Shown one piece after another: positions 11,166 through 23,193 of a stretch of DNA of 64,000 bases. Each line of letters opens with the position of its first letter. Within the stretch, counting starts at the first letter, position 1. The DNA is from Pterois miles (Eukaryota; Chordata; Actinopteri; Perciformes; Scorpaenidae). The stretch covers positions 3,515,001 through 3,579,000 of the forward strand of contig CAMQGK010000242.1 in assembly GCA_947000775.1 (NCBI GenBank), read 5' to 3'. The notes beneath the pieces were generated by a model that was not told the DNA's origin, ran no database searches, and worked only from the letters and a program-made list of their open reading frames with translations. A program made the position numbers and the translations under genes.

Positions 11166-12240
11166 AAGGGGCGAGTGTACAGTATACTAATCCTCCAGTG
11201 TGGACCATGGTACAGTAGAAAGACTCACCATAGTAATCTGCTCTACTCAGGGTCTTGAAATTTATACTGTAATTGGAGAAATAAGTTTAGATCTGATGTC
11301 ATTTAATGTTTGATATATTTTACATGAAGAAAATAATAAAATAAGAAAATAATAAAATAAAAAAGTTTTCTGGGGGAGGGAGGGTACTGTATACAGTGTT
11401 TGCTATTGTCACATATAGTGGTTATTTGCATGAAAACACAAATTATTTGTTATAAGCTGCAGAGAGCTGGTGTTATGAAGTTAAACAGGTCTTAATTCCC
11501 TCTTATATCTATTTTATACTGATGTGAAAACATCCCCTTCAAACAACTGTAGGCTGTTTATTCAGGTTTATCATCAAAAACATATTTTTTTTTATTTGAA
11601 TTTACCTTTCTCACCAAACTCAAACATGAACACAGCAGTCAGAAAGTATCAGAGAGGAAACACAGAGGCATGAGATGCCAATATACACTGTATATATTCA
11701 TTAGGATTATTCCACCTATTCCATAAATCAACTTGTTTGATTATTTTACATCATTGTTTTTGTAAATTAAATCAAATTAAATTCCTGACAGTGACATTTG
11801 ACCAAAGTTATGAGGATACATTGTCCAGTAACAATGTTTGTAAAAATGGCAATAAATCCAATAGTTGTTGAAATATTTCAGCCTGGCATCCCTAGAGTCC
11901 TGCTGCTAATGTGGCTATAAATATGGTCCATTTACTGTTTGGTGATGCTCTCCTCTGCTTTTGTAGACAGCGATCAGCTTGTCAGGATGTACCCTTCTCT
12001 AGCAAAGCTAATTAAATCTGTTCAAACAGAGCCAGTGAACTGGAAGAAACAAGTTTCACACCATTGTCACACGTGAAAACCAACAGCATAAGCACTGCAG
12101 TGAATATCATACTCTGTGAGCAGTTTGCCATGATTGATTCTGGAAAAAAAACAGCAGGTTTCCGCATGACTTTCCACAAGTCGGCCATGTTTGCTGTAGT
12201 CGATACGAGCTCTCAGCACAGAGGAGGGTGAACACAACGC
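11166..12240. other. AT-rich non-coding stretch, nothing recognised
   Basis: No open frame of interest, no RNA gene and no clear repeat copy could be identified here. Confidence 0.6.
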
Positions 12241-12616
12241 ATTCTCTCTACAAACTTGGCATCGGAGACCGACACACAGGGGACCCCTCTCATTACTTTT
12301 GGACAGAGCAGGGATGGCATGTCAATATATGCTCATTACATGCATAGTTTCAAAATACACCTCCTCCCACCTGTTTCCATCCAACCAAGTGTTAGGCAAC
12401 ACAAGCACTTAGTCAACATTACTTTTAGTTTCACACGGGGATGAAGAGCGGTTTCCTGGTGGAAAATCTTGTGTTTATCTGACCCATCCACCACCTCTCC
12501 GTGCCCAGCCTGTACAGATTTTTATGTTATTAATACTCACTTGCTCCAATCGTTGAATAGCGCTGCAGGTGGGTTTACATTGGAGTTAATTGAAAGCCCA
12601 GTTCATCACATACTGT
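12241..12616 (+). repeat. modular dispersed repeat 'family A', copy 1
   Basis: It shares ordered blocks with 59742-60232: 'acttttggacagagcaggga', 'cattacatgcatag' with a following 'caaaata', 'cttttagtttcac', 'gacccatccacc' and 'gtgggtttacat' followed by 'ttgaaagccc'. It has no coding potential and no recognised terminal repeats. The class of element is unknown. Confidence 0.7.
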
Positions 12617-12655
12617 TGCTGCAGGGTGCCTCCATGAAAAGAGACAGAAATAGCA

Positions 12656-12900
12656 AAGTCAAGTCAAGTCAATTTTATTTGTATAGCCCACATTTACAAA
12701 TCACAATTTTGTCCAAGGCGACTTTGCAGTCTGTACAGGATACAACACCCTCTGTCCTTAACAGTGCGACCCTCTCATCAGATAAGGAAAAACTCCCCAA
12801 CCAAAAAACCCCTGGAAGAAACTCCAGGAAGAGCAACAAAGGAGGGATCCCCCTTCCAGGATGGACAAACCTGCAATAGATGTCATGAGTAGAGAGTAAC
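12656..12900 (+). repeat. common fish dispersed repeat starting TCAATTTTATTTGTATAGC
   Basis: The opening 'tcaattttatttgtatagcc' and the later 'aaaaactccccaaccaaaaa' and 'ccaggatggacaaacctgca' segments are familiar from many teleost genomes as a dispersed non-coding repeat. It is preceded by short AAGTC direct repeats. I do not assign a class. Open frames across it are chance. Confidence 0.6.
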
Positions 12901-12954
12901 AACTAAATGAAAATACAACACAGGCAATCCCTATTACAAAAGGTAATACATATA

Positions 12955-13140
12955 TCCATCCATCCATCCATCGTCAACCTCTTATCCCGTTAGGGGTCGC
13001 GGGGAGGCTGGAGCCGATCCCAGCTGGCATTGGGCGAAGGCGGGGTTCGCCCTGGACAGGTCGCCAGTCCATCGCAGGGCACATAGAGACAGACAACATA
13101 GAGACAGACAACCATTCACGCTCACATCCACACCTACAGG
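12955..13140 (-). repeat. 5'-truncated tRNA-headed SINE (same family as 62291-62642)
   Basis: The copy begins with ATCC repeats (the 3' tail on the minus strand) and matches the 62.3-kb copy through 'ggggtcgcggggaggctgga' and 'caggtcgccagtccatcgca'. It stops before the central domain and lacks the tRNA-like head, the usual form of a 5'-truncated retroposon. Confidence 0.8.
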
Positions 13141-13223
13141 CCATGAGAGAGGACCAGTATTTCGCTTAAAAAAGTAAGTCTTAACATTGCTGTAAGTACC
13201 ATAAATACATTTTAAAGTTGTTG

Positions 13224-13224
<1 letters not shown>

Positions 13225-13272
<48 letters not shown>
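13225..13272. repeat. (TG)n microsatellite
   Basis: About 24 uninterrupted TG units. A (CA)n tract lies 200 bp downstream in inverted sense. Confidence 0.97.
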
Positions 13273-13276
<4 letters not shown>

Positions 13277-13472
13277 GCTTGCAGGCGTGTGTGTGTGTTT
13301 GATCTTTGATGTAATCCCTTTTGCTAGGTGACCTTGGGTGACAAATATTGTGAATTTTAGAGGACTTCACACCCACGTAGACACAAATGTACAAAAATTT
13401 GAGCTGCTCATTATAGCTGGCAGCAAAAGGTGATCAGACTTAGTGAACACTGTGCTGACTGTAGTCAGTGTC

Positions 13473-13473
<1 letters not shown>

Positions 13474-13508
<35 letters not shown>
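13474..13508. repeat. (CA)n microsatellite
   Basis: About 17 uninterrupted CA units. Confidence 0.97.
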
Positions 13509-13510
<2 letters not shown>

Positions 13511-14620
13511 ATCTTTGCATCTGCAAGGTCATGATGGTCAGCACAATAACGCCATTTTTATCTGCTGTGTGTGCTTGCCCGTGAATGTTCTGCCACGTTC
13601 GGTTTATGATGTTATCTCCACTTGAAAAGAAAGAGAAAAGACACATATTCTTAAAAGGCCTAATTAAAATGAGATTACAACCATTTATCCCTCAACTCTC
13701 TGTCTTCCATCCTGTTTTACCATCCGTTGTGGTTTCTACAACACAGGACAGCTGCAGCTCAACTGAATATGTGTGTGTGATCAGTACGACTGATGCACTG
13801 CTTCTGTTGTGGAGCTTTTGATCAGTGCAGCTCCAGGTTACCGAGGTTTCTGAGCAGGACCGAGACCAGCTACTGAAACCAATGCTGTGTTGAGAAGAGG
13901 CTCCGATTAACTATGTATGTAGTAACTATGCTTGAGTAATGTGTATGTGGTTTTTAGTTTTTTGAATGTCTTCCTCAGTTCTTGAACATTTGGTAGTTTT
14001 TCTGAATTATTTATTCATTTTCTTTAAAACAGAAAACATGTCGGGTCACATTTATTTTTAGTGTTAATTTTGCTTTTGCAAGACTATTGAATCTCATTTT
14101 TATTTCACAGAATGTTTTACACTTACTGAACATTTTCAATGTAAATTAATAATAAAGTATTTGCCTTGAACTAATTAATCCTCCTTAACCTCATCTTCTT
14201 TTCATTGGATTGAAATCAGCATCATTACCTGCACTTCTTGTTACTGAAATAAATTAGCTGAGACTCACACAGATGTTATTCAGACACTCAGCACCCACTA
14301 CCCCCAACATCTCTTCAAATCCAAATTACAGTGTACCTCTAGTCTTAATATGTTTTACCCTCCTCGCCACCAGTTAGAGGCTGTGGATAATGTTCTTTTA
14401 CAGCTTGGAAGTAAAGTTCGATCAGTCCACATCACATATTTAAATACTACAGAGAGCACATGAACTGGAACTGGAAGAACTGTGTAGCTCAGTCACACAG
14501 CAGTTTCTGAAATAGCCACAAAATTTAATGTAGTGATTTTTGTACATTGACACAAATTTCATTTATTTCCATGATGGTCAGCACAAAATTGATTTGTATG
14601 TAATTGTGAACTGGGAAGTA
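13509..14620. other. non-coding stretch, nothing recognised
   Basis: AT-rich sequence without a recognisable gene or repeat copy. Confidence 0.55.
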
Positions 14621-14666
14621 GATAAGATAAGATATTCCTTTATTAGTCCCACAGTGGAGAAATTTA
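14621..14666 (-). repeat. solo LINE/SINE-type 3' tail
   Basis: On the minus strand it reads 'ctccactgtgggactaata' then AAGGAATATC and CTTAT repeats. The same tail terminates the full SINE at 29692-30027 and recurs at 20919, 34024 and 48921. It is a heavily 5'-truncated insertion. Confidence 0.7.
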
Positions 14667-15062
14667 CATTTTAGTAGCCACCTTATTCTTAGCCCCCATG
14701 ATGCCTTGCATGAATTATGGGCACAACTTCCAGCACATTGTGTCACTGAACCGCAACCAGTGTTTCCCATGGTAACAGCACGCTAACTCTCCTAGAGTGT
14801 TTGAATTGATAAATCTAGTATAACATGTGAAACAGCAGATATTCCAGCTCAAACAGGATAATGTGATCATAGCTCTGCCTGTTACGATGGAGGGATGGGG
14901 GGACGAACCTAAGACTTGGCCTCTGATAACCTACTCTTGTATATTTTTCAACATCACTGACTCCGTTGCTACAGACGGTGAAGCGATGAACAATCTGAAA
15001 AGCTCTAAGGCAGATCAGTACTTCCATACTAACATGGTTTAGTTTGTTTTACACAGATAACT

Positions 15063-15070
15063 GTACTTAA
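15063..15070. repeat. 8-bp target-site duplication (left) of the hAT element
   Basis: GTACTTAA here is repeated exactly at 16249-16256. Eight bases is the hallmark duplication length of hAT transposons. Confidence 0.95.
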
Positions 15071-15298
15071 TAGTGATGGGTCGGTCGCGAACGAAACGGC
15101 TCTTAGAGTCGGCTCTTTGAAGTGAACGACGGGAGCCGGCTCCTCATTGGGAGCCGTGTTTTTTTTTTTTTCTCTCTCTCTCACTTTTTTTTTCCTTGCG
15201 CCGCACGTAATTGGTCAATATGTGTTTGAGCCTTGTGTTTGCGCTGAGCAGAGGGGGGAGGGGCGAGAGTTACACTAGCAGCAGAAGTAGCGCACGAA

Positions 15299-15299
15299 C

Positions 15300-15331
<32 letters not shown>

Positions 15332-15370
15332 CGAGAAGGAGGGAGGGAGAGAGAGAGAGAGAGAGAGACA
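15299..15370. repeat. interrupted (GA)n microsatellite inside the hAT element
   Basis: GA units with a few CG and GG interruptions, ahead of the transposase remnant. A (CT)n/poly-T stretch lies at 15158-15193. Confidence 0.95.
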
Positions 15371-15390
15371 GGGACAACAAGAAGAGACAA

Positions 15391-15512
15391 CATGGACACA
15401 TTAGGAAGGTATAGTAAAGAAAATGAGTGACTCCAGGACCATCTTAATTTTACTGACAATACAAAGGCAGAGTGTCGAGTCTGCAGGAATATCATATAGA
15501 GCCACAAACAAC
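15391..15512 (+). pseudogene. BED zinc-finger remnant of the hAT transposase
   Basis: In one frame 'NTKAECRVCRNII' provides the C-x2-C pair of a BED finger (Cys codons at 15473 and 15482). It hits a stop after that; shifting frame by one gives 'YRATNNLHR', the second half of the finger with its His. One frameshift therefore splits the domain. BED fingers bind DNA in ZBED/hAT proteins. Confidence 0.8.
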
Positions 15513-15605
15513 CTGCACAGGTAAACAACCTGAGAACAGTCCACCAATCAGAGCAATGGGAAGATAAAACAGTCAGTTGAGTGTGATATTAATGAAGGTG
15601 CCAGT

Positions 15606-15929
15606 GTGTCTACTGCAACTGTTGCTGCTGCTGTAGTAGTAGTATCTACAGCATCATGCTGTACACCACCACAACTACCTAAACCAACCCAGAGCTCTTT
15701 TAGTTTGTTTGTGCAGAAGTTTGTGACCCCAGAAAGACATAACTCAGTTGATGAAGAACTGGTAAAAATGATTGCACTTGATTTTTATCCATTTTCAGCT
15801 GTGGATGATAAAGGATTCAGGAAGTTTATTCATGCACTGAATCCAATTTATGCAATTCCATGCAGGAAAACAAAAATCATCCCAGGCCTATATGACAGAG
15901 AACGTGCATCCACTGCAAGAGAGGGTTAA
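15606..15929 (+). pseudogene. middle fragment of a ZBED-like hAT transposase
   Basis: A 107-codon open stretch whose second part, 'SVDEELVKMIALDFYPFS' followed by 'FRKFIHALNP' and 'YAIPCRKT', is the segment after the BED finger in ZBED/Ac-type hAT proteins. The frame runs out after 'GLYDRE', where the family normally continues into the catalytic domain. The annotated start is only the first ATG of the open stretch, not a likely true start. Confidence 0.85.
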
Positions 15930-16008
15930 AAAATCCAAAATGGTGGTCTGTCTTCTGGATGGTTTTTGAGTTCAGCGACAAACACACTTCTGAGAACTGA
16001 GCAGAAGA

Positions 16009-16065
16009 GCTGTTCAAAGTGGCCAAAGAGTGGAATGCTGTTACCGACAATGCAGCTAACATAAC
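16009..16065 (+). pseudogene. hAT catalytic-region fragment with the TDNAAN motif
   Basis: 'KEWNAVTDNAANIT' matches the conserved V-T-D-N-A-x-N motif with an acidic residue of the hAT RNase-H-like fold. About 80 bp of unreadable sequence separates it from the previous fragment and no coding sequence follows, so most of the catalytic domain has been deleted. Confidence 0.75.
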
Positions 16066-16248
16066 AATTACATTAGTAATTCATTTTGTGCATAATTTTA
16101 TATTGTTGTTGATAATAAAATAATTAAAGCAACAAAATAACCTGAAGAGCCGTTTGGGAGCCGTTTGGGAGCCGAAAGAACCGGCTCTTTTTAGTGAGCC
16201 GAGCCGAAAGAGCCGGTTCTCTAAAAAGAGCCTGAATTCCCATCACTA

Positions 16249-16256
16249 GTACTTAA
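16249..16256. repeat. 8-bp target-site duplication (right) of the hAT element
   Basis: GTACTTAA, identical to 15063-15070. Confidence 0.95.
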
Positions 16257-16794
16257 ACTATGTTTAGTCTAATGCTGCCCTGCACTCAGTGCCATATTCT
16301 GCCTTTCATGTTAAACTGTACAGTAACCGGCTGTCATTAAAGCAACACTACAATGCTGTCTCCTCTCTACACATGAACTCGTCGCTGATGTTCTCCTGGT
16401 ACTCAATGCTGTCAGTCCTTTTAAGGACCCGATGTCTCTTCTCTGCTGGTCTTATGTAGCCCAACCACAAAGTAGGATACGGGTTTTCCTCCGTTGGCTT
16501 TTTGTCGACTAAAAGAAATGAGCACACAGAAAGCAACAGAAACTGTACCGTCGGTCAAAAGAACAGTCCCTTTTGTTTGGGGTGCATGTTCAACACGCTG
16601 TTGTTGAAGCACAAATTCAGCTTTGTCTAGTTGTTAGTACAGCTGCGAACAGCACAACAAGTACCAGAGCTCTGTAAGGACATTTTAGAAAATGCAGTTT
16701 TAACATTAGTTAAATACTTGTTGAAAATATAAAGCAATATTTGTTAAATTGAAGCTACTTGTGCCATTGGTGACAGGATTTTTTGTCCTGGAGC
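16257..16794. other. non-coding stretch, nothing recognised
   Basis: No gene, RNA or repeat copy could be supported. Confidence 0.5.
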
Positions 16795-17005
16795 CCAGTG
16801 CTCATATCCTGTGTGAAACCAGAAGTTACAGTTGATTTATTTGTCTCGTAACTTTCATACTTAAGTTACAGCATTACCCGAGTTTTACTTTTACCTAAAC
16901 TGTGATATTTCCCTAAACCTAACTAAGGGGTTTTATTTTGAAAAGACCGGGAGGTGGAAATTGACATGTGTGTCACGTGTTGCTGGACATTCATCGGAAA
17001 ATACG
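16795..17005 (-). repeat. family A repeat, copy 2
   Basis: It contains 'gtgtgaaaccagaagt', 'ccctaaacctaactaag' and 'ttattttgaaaaga' in the order seen at 28985 and 37492. This is the reverse orientation to copies 1 and 59742. Confidence 0.65.
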
Positions 17006-20000
17006 TTGTTGAAAGTTGAGCTTTTCAAAAAAAAAAAAAAGGAAAATTCGTGTCTATGTACATGAATCAAATAGATTAAATTTCCTGACTATGCCATGAA
17101 TTGCCATGAGACTGTGTTGTACACTGTGCATCCACCTCCACTGAAAACAAGAAATGTGTGCTCGAAGGCTACAGAGTTTATTGATGTGACATTCTAAACT
17201 GTAATTCACCCAAAAAGATTTCTAACAGCCTTTTCGTGCTGCCATTCAAGGACTCCAGGTGTGAAATTCTCCAGCAGCTTTAAGTGACTTGGTGTGAGGC
17301 CTTGGTGTGCACTCGGTAATACTGAAATACTGTCCTTTTTATTTCTGACCATTCCACCATCCTTGGGTTAAGTAATTTTGCCAATGACCCGTGTAGAATA
17401 AGAAGGTAGTTTGGGTCCAGAGTGAGTGAACGAGGGCCACATTTATAATCCTTTGACTCCGTCTCTCTCTGCCTTAATATTTCAAGGATTCTCCGTCTCC
17501 CTCGTAGCCTTTCCGGCATTCAAGGTCTTCACTAAATTAAGTGTTTTGCAGTGATATTATTAAAAGGCTATTCAGCGCTCATCATAGATGTATTATTTTA
17601 ACTATCCAGTCAAGATTATGTTCTATTCAACATCACTTCAGCATGAACCACTTATGAACTCATTAGTCTAGTGTGCCCTGCATGTACAACTGAGTATGTG
17701 GAGTATAAATTAGCTTCATTGTGCTTTTGGTATACCATAGTTGTGAATACTAAGAGTACATATATCTAGATTAGGGCTGAGACTAGTGATTATTTTTACC
17801 ATCAATTAATCTAAAGATTTTCTTTATTTATTTATTTTTTGTGAAAATATATTAAATCCACATTAAGTCTAAATGAAAGAAAATATTTAAAATGACCACC
17901 ACAATTCCTTAAATTGAATTATTTTGTCTGAGCAACAATTTGCATAACTGATGGGTGTGTATAGGAAGCATTGTTGTGGCGTACTTTGCTCAACTATGTC
18001 TCTGTTTTGTTTTTTCTCTGGTTTACTGTATATAAAATTATTGATCCATGTATACAAATCATGTATAATACATTACTGAATTATGTTATATGCTGCCTGG
18101 ATGTTTTTACGTTTTTCTTTTAATATGTTCAAATAAAAAAAAAAAACAGTTAAAAATATGAAATTGTTTCAGTTTACAATGATATTACATACAGAGATGA
18201 TGCAGATCTTCCAGCTAATATTTTTCCAAGCTAAAAGTCTTGAAACAATTAACTCAATAATGAAAAATGTTCATTAAGTTTTATTCAGGTACTAATCTAA
18301 TTATATTCATCAGACGTGACAGTGTGGTAAACAGCTGGTTTTGTTTTCACCTGGTGAGTCTGTAGCTGTGTCATCATGACAAAATGTGGTCCTGGAGACA
18401 CCTGCTGTAGCAGGAACTACTACAGCAGAGGGTTTAAAACGAGTGTTTATACTTCTGTCTGTCTGTACACAGATTTCGTAAACAAGTGTGACAACCCTGG
18501 AAGATGTAATAAAAGATGTAGTAAATTTAAAGTCGAGTAAATTTGCGACATCTCTGTGATGCAGGGCAGTCAACCAGTGTCGCGCTCACATGCACTGAAA
18601 CCCCGCATGGCCAGTCCAAAACATCATGGTTGTGCTTAAAACAAGTGTCTAAATCTAATGAAACACATACGGAAACACCGGAAACTCTGCTCAGGTAGAC
18701 GTTACTCTTTTACATCTTCACATTGATTGTTTGCAGCTATATTAATTATTCTGCATATTTTAAAGAGAATCTTTAACAAAACTATGTAGTGAGGCAGCGT
18801 ATTTAAAGTGACTGTTACACTCTTGTATTAAGTTTAAAGGACGTAAAGTAATATGACAAGTAAATAAACTTTATAAGACCGTTCCCATCTTCCTCCACTG
18901 ATAGTATTGTATCGTTTCCATCCAGCTCTTCTAATGCCATAATGTGCATAAAAATATGTGAATGTATACGTTGCTGTTGAGTATTGGTGTATCTGCTGAT
19001 GCTCAAATGTCTCAGCCAAACTTTTTTATCTTCTAAAGAGATGCTCCAAGAGAGCCATGCCAATGCTTGTTGAAAGCAGACAGCTAATCAGTGATATTTA
19101 ACTCATCATTCCCGTAATAACGGCAAACAATGATGTCTGAGGGGTCTGCATGTTAAACCTTTATCACTAATTAATTACTTTACTATTAAAATAAGCTGTT
19201 AAGTTATTAGCAGACATTTCTTTGGATACACACTGAGTGCTTGTGATACTTGGCAACAGACTCACAACTTCACTGTTATTTCTGATTCATGCAGCAAGGC
19301 GTATAGTTTGGATGAATGCCTGAGTGTTTCATTTAGTCTGCTTCAAGGGCAAGATGTACTGGGTGGCTGTGGCTCCCCACTGCCACAAATAAGCAATCAA
19401 CATGAAGAAGGAGATATGGATCCATTTCCACTAGTGATGTTTGCATCATTTGATGCTGGTGAATTGATTATCGCTGTGAATCCAAATTTGCACTCCAACT
19501 ACAGCAGCTAGTAAAAGCACCAAAATAATGCACAAGCATTGCACAGCTGTAGAGTGAAAGTTTCTACAGACTGTTGAGAAATTACAGCTTCTGAGAGCTG
19601 AACAGTGGGTTATACAGAGAGATAGGAAGTGATGACTTCCAATCACTAATATGTATGCCAGAGTTTTGCAAACCACGAGGCTCATATTCAAGGAGAATAA
19701 TTTATATGCATCCTTAAATATCAATCACAAAATGTCCCTAAAACTGAATAGGCTTTTGTGTGTTACAGTGGAAATAAAGTGGCACATACCTGGAAAGCTT
19801 CCATCAGAGTGCAGAGTCGATGAGGTAATATTCACACGCTGTAAATCAAACTAAATATTTGGGCATCCTGAAAGATAGGAAATAATTAACATATATGGAA
19901 ATGCACTCTCTGTTTCTTCCTCATTTTACTTCTCTTGTTGATGTTTTTATGTAATTTTTAAGTGAGGATGGTGGGATCATTATGAAGCCACCTCTACATC

Positions 20001-20918
20001 TGCCACTACACCCCTGCACTGCATGCTCGATGTTGTCCTCTGTCCGCCAACACAGTCATTTTTTGGTAATACTGTTATGTGAGCACAGCTTTTCTTTAAG
20101 GGCAACGTCAGAGAAAGAGAAAGAGGAAGAGAGATCAACAACCTGGCAGAGAAATAATCCTGCTAATTAGCATTCCTCCATCTCTCAGAGTCTGGCTGAA
20201 AATGTCTCCTGAATAATTGTTGGATAATTCAACAGTAGCACTTTTCTAAATGTGTTAAATGAATCAGTTATTATTGAATTATATTAAATGTTGATTTATG
20301 GACAACTACAGTAAACATCTATAAATATAAGAGACCATATTATTAGAAAAAGGCAAATTAAGTACCAAGTGAAGTACAGCATATCAATTTAGCTTTAGTT
20401 TTCTTTGGCCTTGTGATCAGTTGACCTCGAGGACCATTTAGCAGCTTTTGATCATATCCAATGAGCTTCATCAGCAGATAGCAATGGTTGTGGAGTTATA
20501 TTTATTTATATTTCATAGTTATACATACAGTATATGGATGTCCAAATATCCAATCTTTTGGAGCACTTAAGAGACTTCTTGTCCATATTCATATTCATTC
20601 TAGATGTTGGAAACAGCTATTGACATAACAGTATATTGCTAATATTGCCAACATGGATGAGGAGAAAGAAATGGAAATTTTACAACGCTGTTTCCTAATA
20701 ATTATGTTCCCATACACTGTATGCACTAAACTGCATTCTCAATTACATCTGGAAGGAAACGTATTTTGTCACAGATTGCATTTGTCTTTAACATATCACA
20801 AATAGATCTGTCAGTCTGTCGACAGCTGCAGCAAGTGACGTAGTATAACGAGCGACGTGCTGTTAATAAAAGTAACGTTGAATAATTGCATTATTGAAAG
20901 TTGTGTGGTAAAAAAAAA
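17006..20918. other. AT-rich non-coding stretch without recognised genes
   Basis: Short frames only, none like a known protein. A region near 20400-20500 has the look of a dispersed repeat, but I see no second copy here. Confidence 0.55.
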
Positions 20919-20968
20919 ATTCTCCACTGTGGGACTAATAAAGGAATATCTTATCTTATCTTATCTTA
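20919..20968 (+). repeat. solo LINE/SINE-type 3' tail with TTATC repeats
   Basis: 'ctccactgtgggactaata' followed by AAGGAATATC and several CTTAT units, the same tail as at 14621-14666 on the opposite strand. Confidence 0.7.
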
Positions 20969-21109
20969 AAATAATGAGTAAAACAAACAAAAAAAAGTCC
21001 ACTACTTAAAGCAGATGGGTCAAACAAATACCAGACTCTCCTTCAGGAGACTGCTGTTTGTGTCATTTTAGTAATTTTTCCTGGACTTATTTCACCTGTC
21101 AGCTGCTGT

Positions 21110-21480
21110 ATAAAATACTGCTACTGACTGGTTTACCGACATGCTTTCGGCAGCTGCTGCTTGTCTGACTAGATCAACTGATTCACCAGCAAAATTAACC
21201 AGTAGTATTGGTGGCAGACAAATTATTCTTTTACTTTGTTAACAGGCAACTAGCTGGTTGCCTGACTCACTAACTGAGTGATTAATTAACACAACTGACT
21301 GACTGGCAGTTGGGCTCAACTGATCAGCTGCCTGAGCAACTCACAGAGTGATTGCTTCACTGACTGACTTTTAACTGATTCAGCTCTTATCAGCTGATTA
21401 AAGTAAGTGACTGACGACCTTGCTTCCTTGCCGTCTGACTGATGAACCGCCTCCACAGCTGTCAGTCAAGATAAGTGGCT
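21110..21480. repeat. TGACTGA-rich low-complexity region
   Basis: Words such as CTGACTGACTGG, TCACTGACTGAC and AAGTGACTGACG recur irregularly with CAACTGAT and AGCTGAT. It looks like a decayed tandem array of a 4-bp TGAC/TGAT unit. Confidence 0.5.
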
Positions 21481-21638
21481 TATTTGTGTATTAACTACGC
21501 CCTGTGGGGTACCATGTTCAACCAGCCTCTAATGGTAACAGGCCCGAGGCAAAGACGTTAGCAACAATATCCACAATCCAACTGTAATACTCTTCTAGTG
21601 CAGTGCTGAAACGAGCCAAGTGTGGTATAATCCCCTGA

Positions 21639-21675
21639 ACACACACACACACACACGCACATGCACACACACACA
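21639..21675. repeat. interrupted (CA)n microsatellite
   Basis: CA units broken by GCACATG. Confidence 0.9.
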
Positions 21676-22017
21676 AGAACAATATGCACACCCACACCTT
21701 CCCTCTCTTAAACAACCCTCCCTCACAGTCTTTCTTAAAGACACTTTCTCACTCTTGTTCATTTTCCATCTCCTTCTCCCCCTCTTCACCACTCTCACCC
21801 GTCCTTAAAAAGAGTGGCCTGTGTGGTATACGCTGGTAATTTAAGTCTGCAGTGATTGCAAATATATCCGTGCACCATATCATTTTAATGCCAGGGCCCT
21901 AATATGCCAAGATACTGGCTGTAATTGGATTTTGATTGGTTACTAATGAAGATGCACTTCCTGGGAGACGGACGAGACAAGTCATCTGTTTTACCCTGGC
22001 ATCCCGGAGTGTGTCCG

Positions 22018-22026
22018 ACACACACA

Positions 22027-22066
<40 letters not shown>
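22018..22066. repeat. (CA)n microsatellite
   Basis: About 24 CA units with one CC interruption, followed by a short ATGC/ATAC stretch. CA-rich DNA continues in scattered form to 22175 and again at 22600-22633. Confidence 0.95.
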
Positions 22067-22068
<2 letters not shown>

Positions 22069-22179
22069 CATGCATACATACACACAACGGTTATGAAAGC
22101 TCACACACACATGCAGAGTAGTGCAGCCATACATATGGGTGCAAACACACAGTCATGGAAGGAAACACACACTTTCATA

Positions 22180-23193
22180 GCACTACTTGTTTGTGCTGCC
22201 ATTTTAATGACGAGGCTAAGTGATGAGGCTGAGTGTCCACTTTCTCATTACATGTCCTTGATTCATTGGTGAAAATAATATTAACTGGGTCTTAGCATAT
22301 GCATATTGATTCCATGTCACATTCATTAGATATTATTGATATTTTCCATTTATGTGTGACAAAGCAGTGGCAATATATTGAATTAATAAAGCAAAAATTT
22401 CAAAATAAAAGTGACTGAAACTGATTTACTTTGGTGACATATTAACCTGACCTTCTGGGAAGGCGTATTTAAATAGCATGACATTACAAGGACATACTGT
22501 GTGCCATGAGAATGCATTTTAGCCTTTTCATGTGACATTTTCATGCCACTCAACAAAACAACGGTAATGGCCGCAGCTTAGTTGGGTTTGGGAAATACGT
22601 CACACACACAGACACACAGACACACACACACACCATATCAGATATCAGAAGTCTCTCTCACTTTTTATTCCACTTCACAAGCTCTGAGCGTAGCATATTT
22701 ATGCAGATGATTTTACATTGCAATCAATACAGTCTACATGGCAAGCTAATGACACGCCAAAAGCAAGAACGGCATTCTTATTGCGTGTTAAATGACTTGT
22801 GATTACCATGTCATTCATACGCCATTTAGTGTGACTGGGTGGGACATATGGTATGGTAAAAGTGACATTGTGGGACACACAGCAGGTTTTTCTGCAATCT
22901 TGAATTATCAACTGTTGTCTTATCTCAACAGTCACCATGCATTTTTATGTCTGCCATGTAGCTGCTGTTGTTTTAAATCACATTCACTATACATGTGTAA
23001 CCTAAACATACCAATATGTATGACCATGTGGTGCAAATATTGTCTTTTAAAATTAATCATATTGTGTCAGTGTAGCTCTATTAAAGCGGATTAGTCCACC
23101 CACACTACTCACATTTCTCTGCATAAATAAATTCTCTGTGTTTCACCACCTGGACTAAATTCCAGTGAGCCAACATGGTAAAATGGGGGGAAC
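22180..23193. other. non-coding stretch, nothing recognised
   Basis: AT-rich DNA with no coding or RNA signal, ending where the GC-rich block begins. Confidence 0.5.

Larger units (their letters stand above)
15071..16248 (+). mobile_element. hAT (Ac/ZBED type) DNA transposon, internally deleted and non-autonomous
   Basis: The 1178-bp element has perfect 10-bp terminal inverted repeats (TAGTGATGGG at 15071-15080, CCCATCACTA at 16239-16248) and an 8-bp duplication GTACTTAA on both sides. Both ends carry clusters of the hexamer GAGCCG or its complement CGGCTC, five or so on the left and more on the right, which are candidate transposase-binding sites. Inside are three remnants of a BED-finger hAT transposase, described separately. 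The C-terminal part with the last catalytic Glu and the hAT dimerisation region is absent. The intact duplication argues for a fairly recent insertion, presumably mobilised by a full-length relative elsewhere. Confidence 0.95.

Noticed and set aside
12469..12879. 136-codon open frame on the plus strand
   Set aside because: It runs across the join of two separate dispersed repeats.
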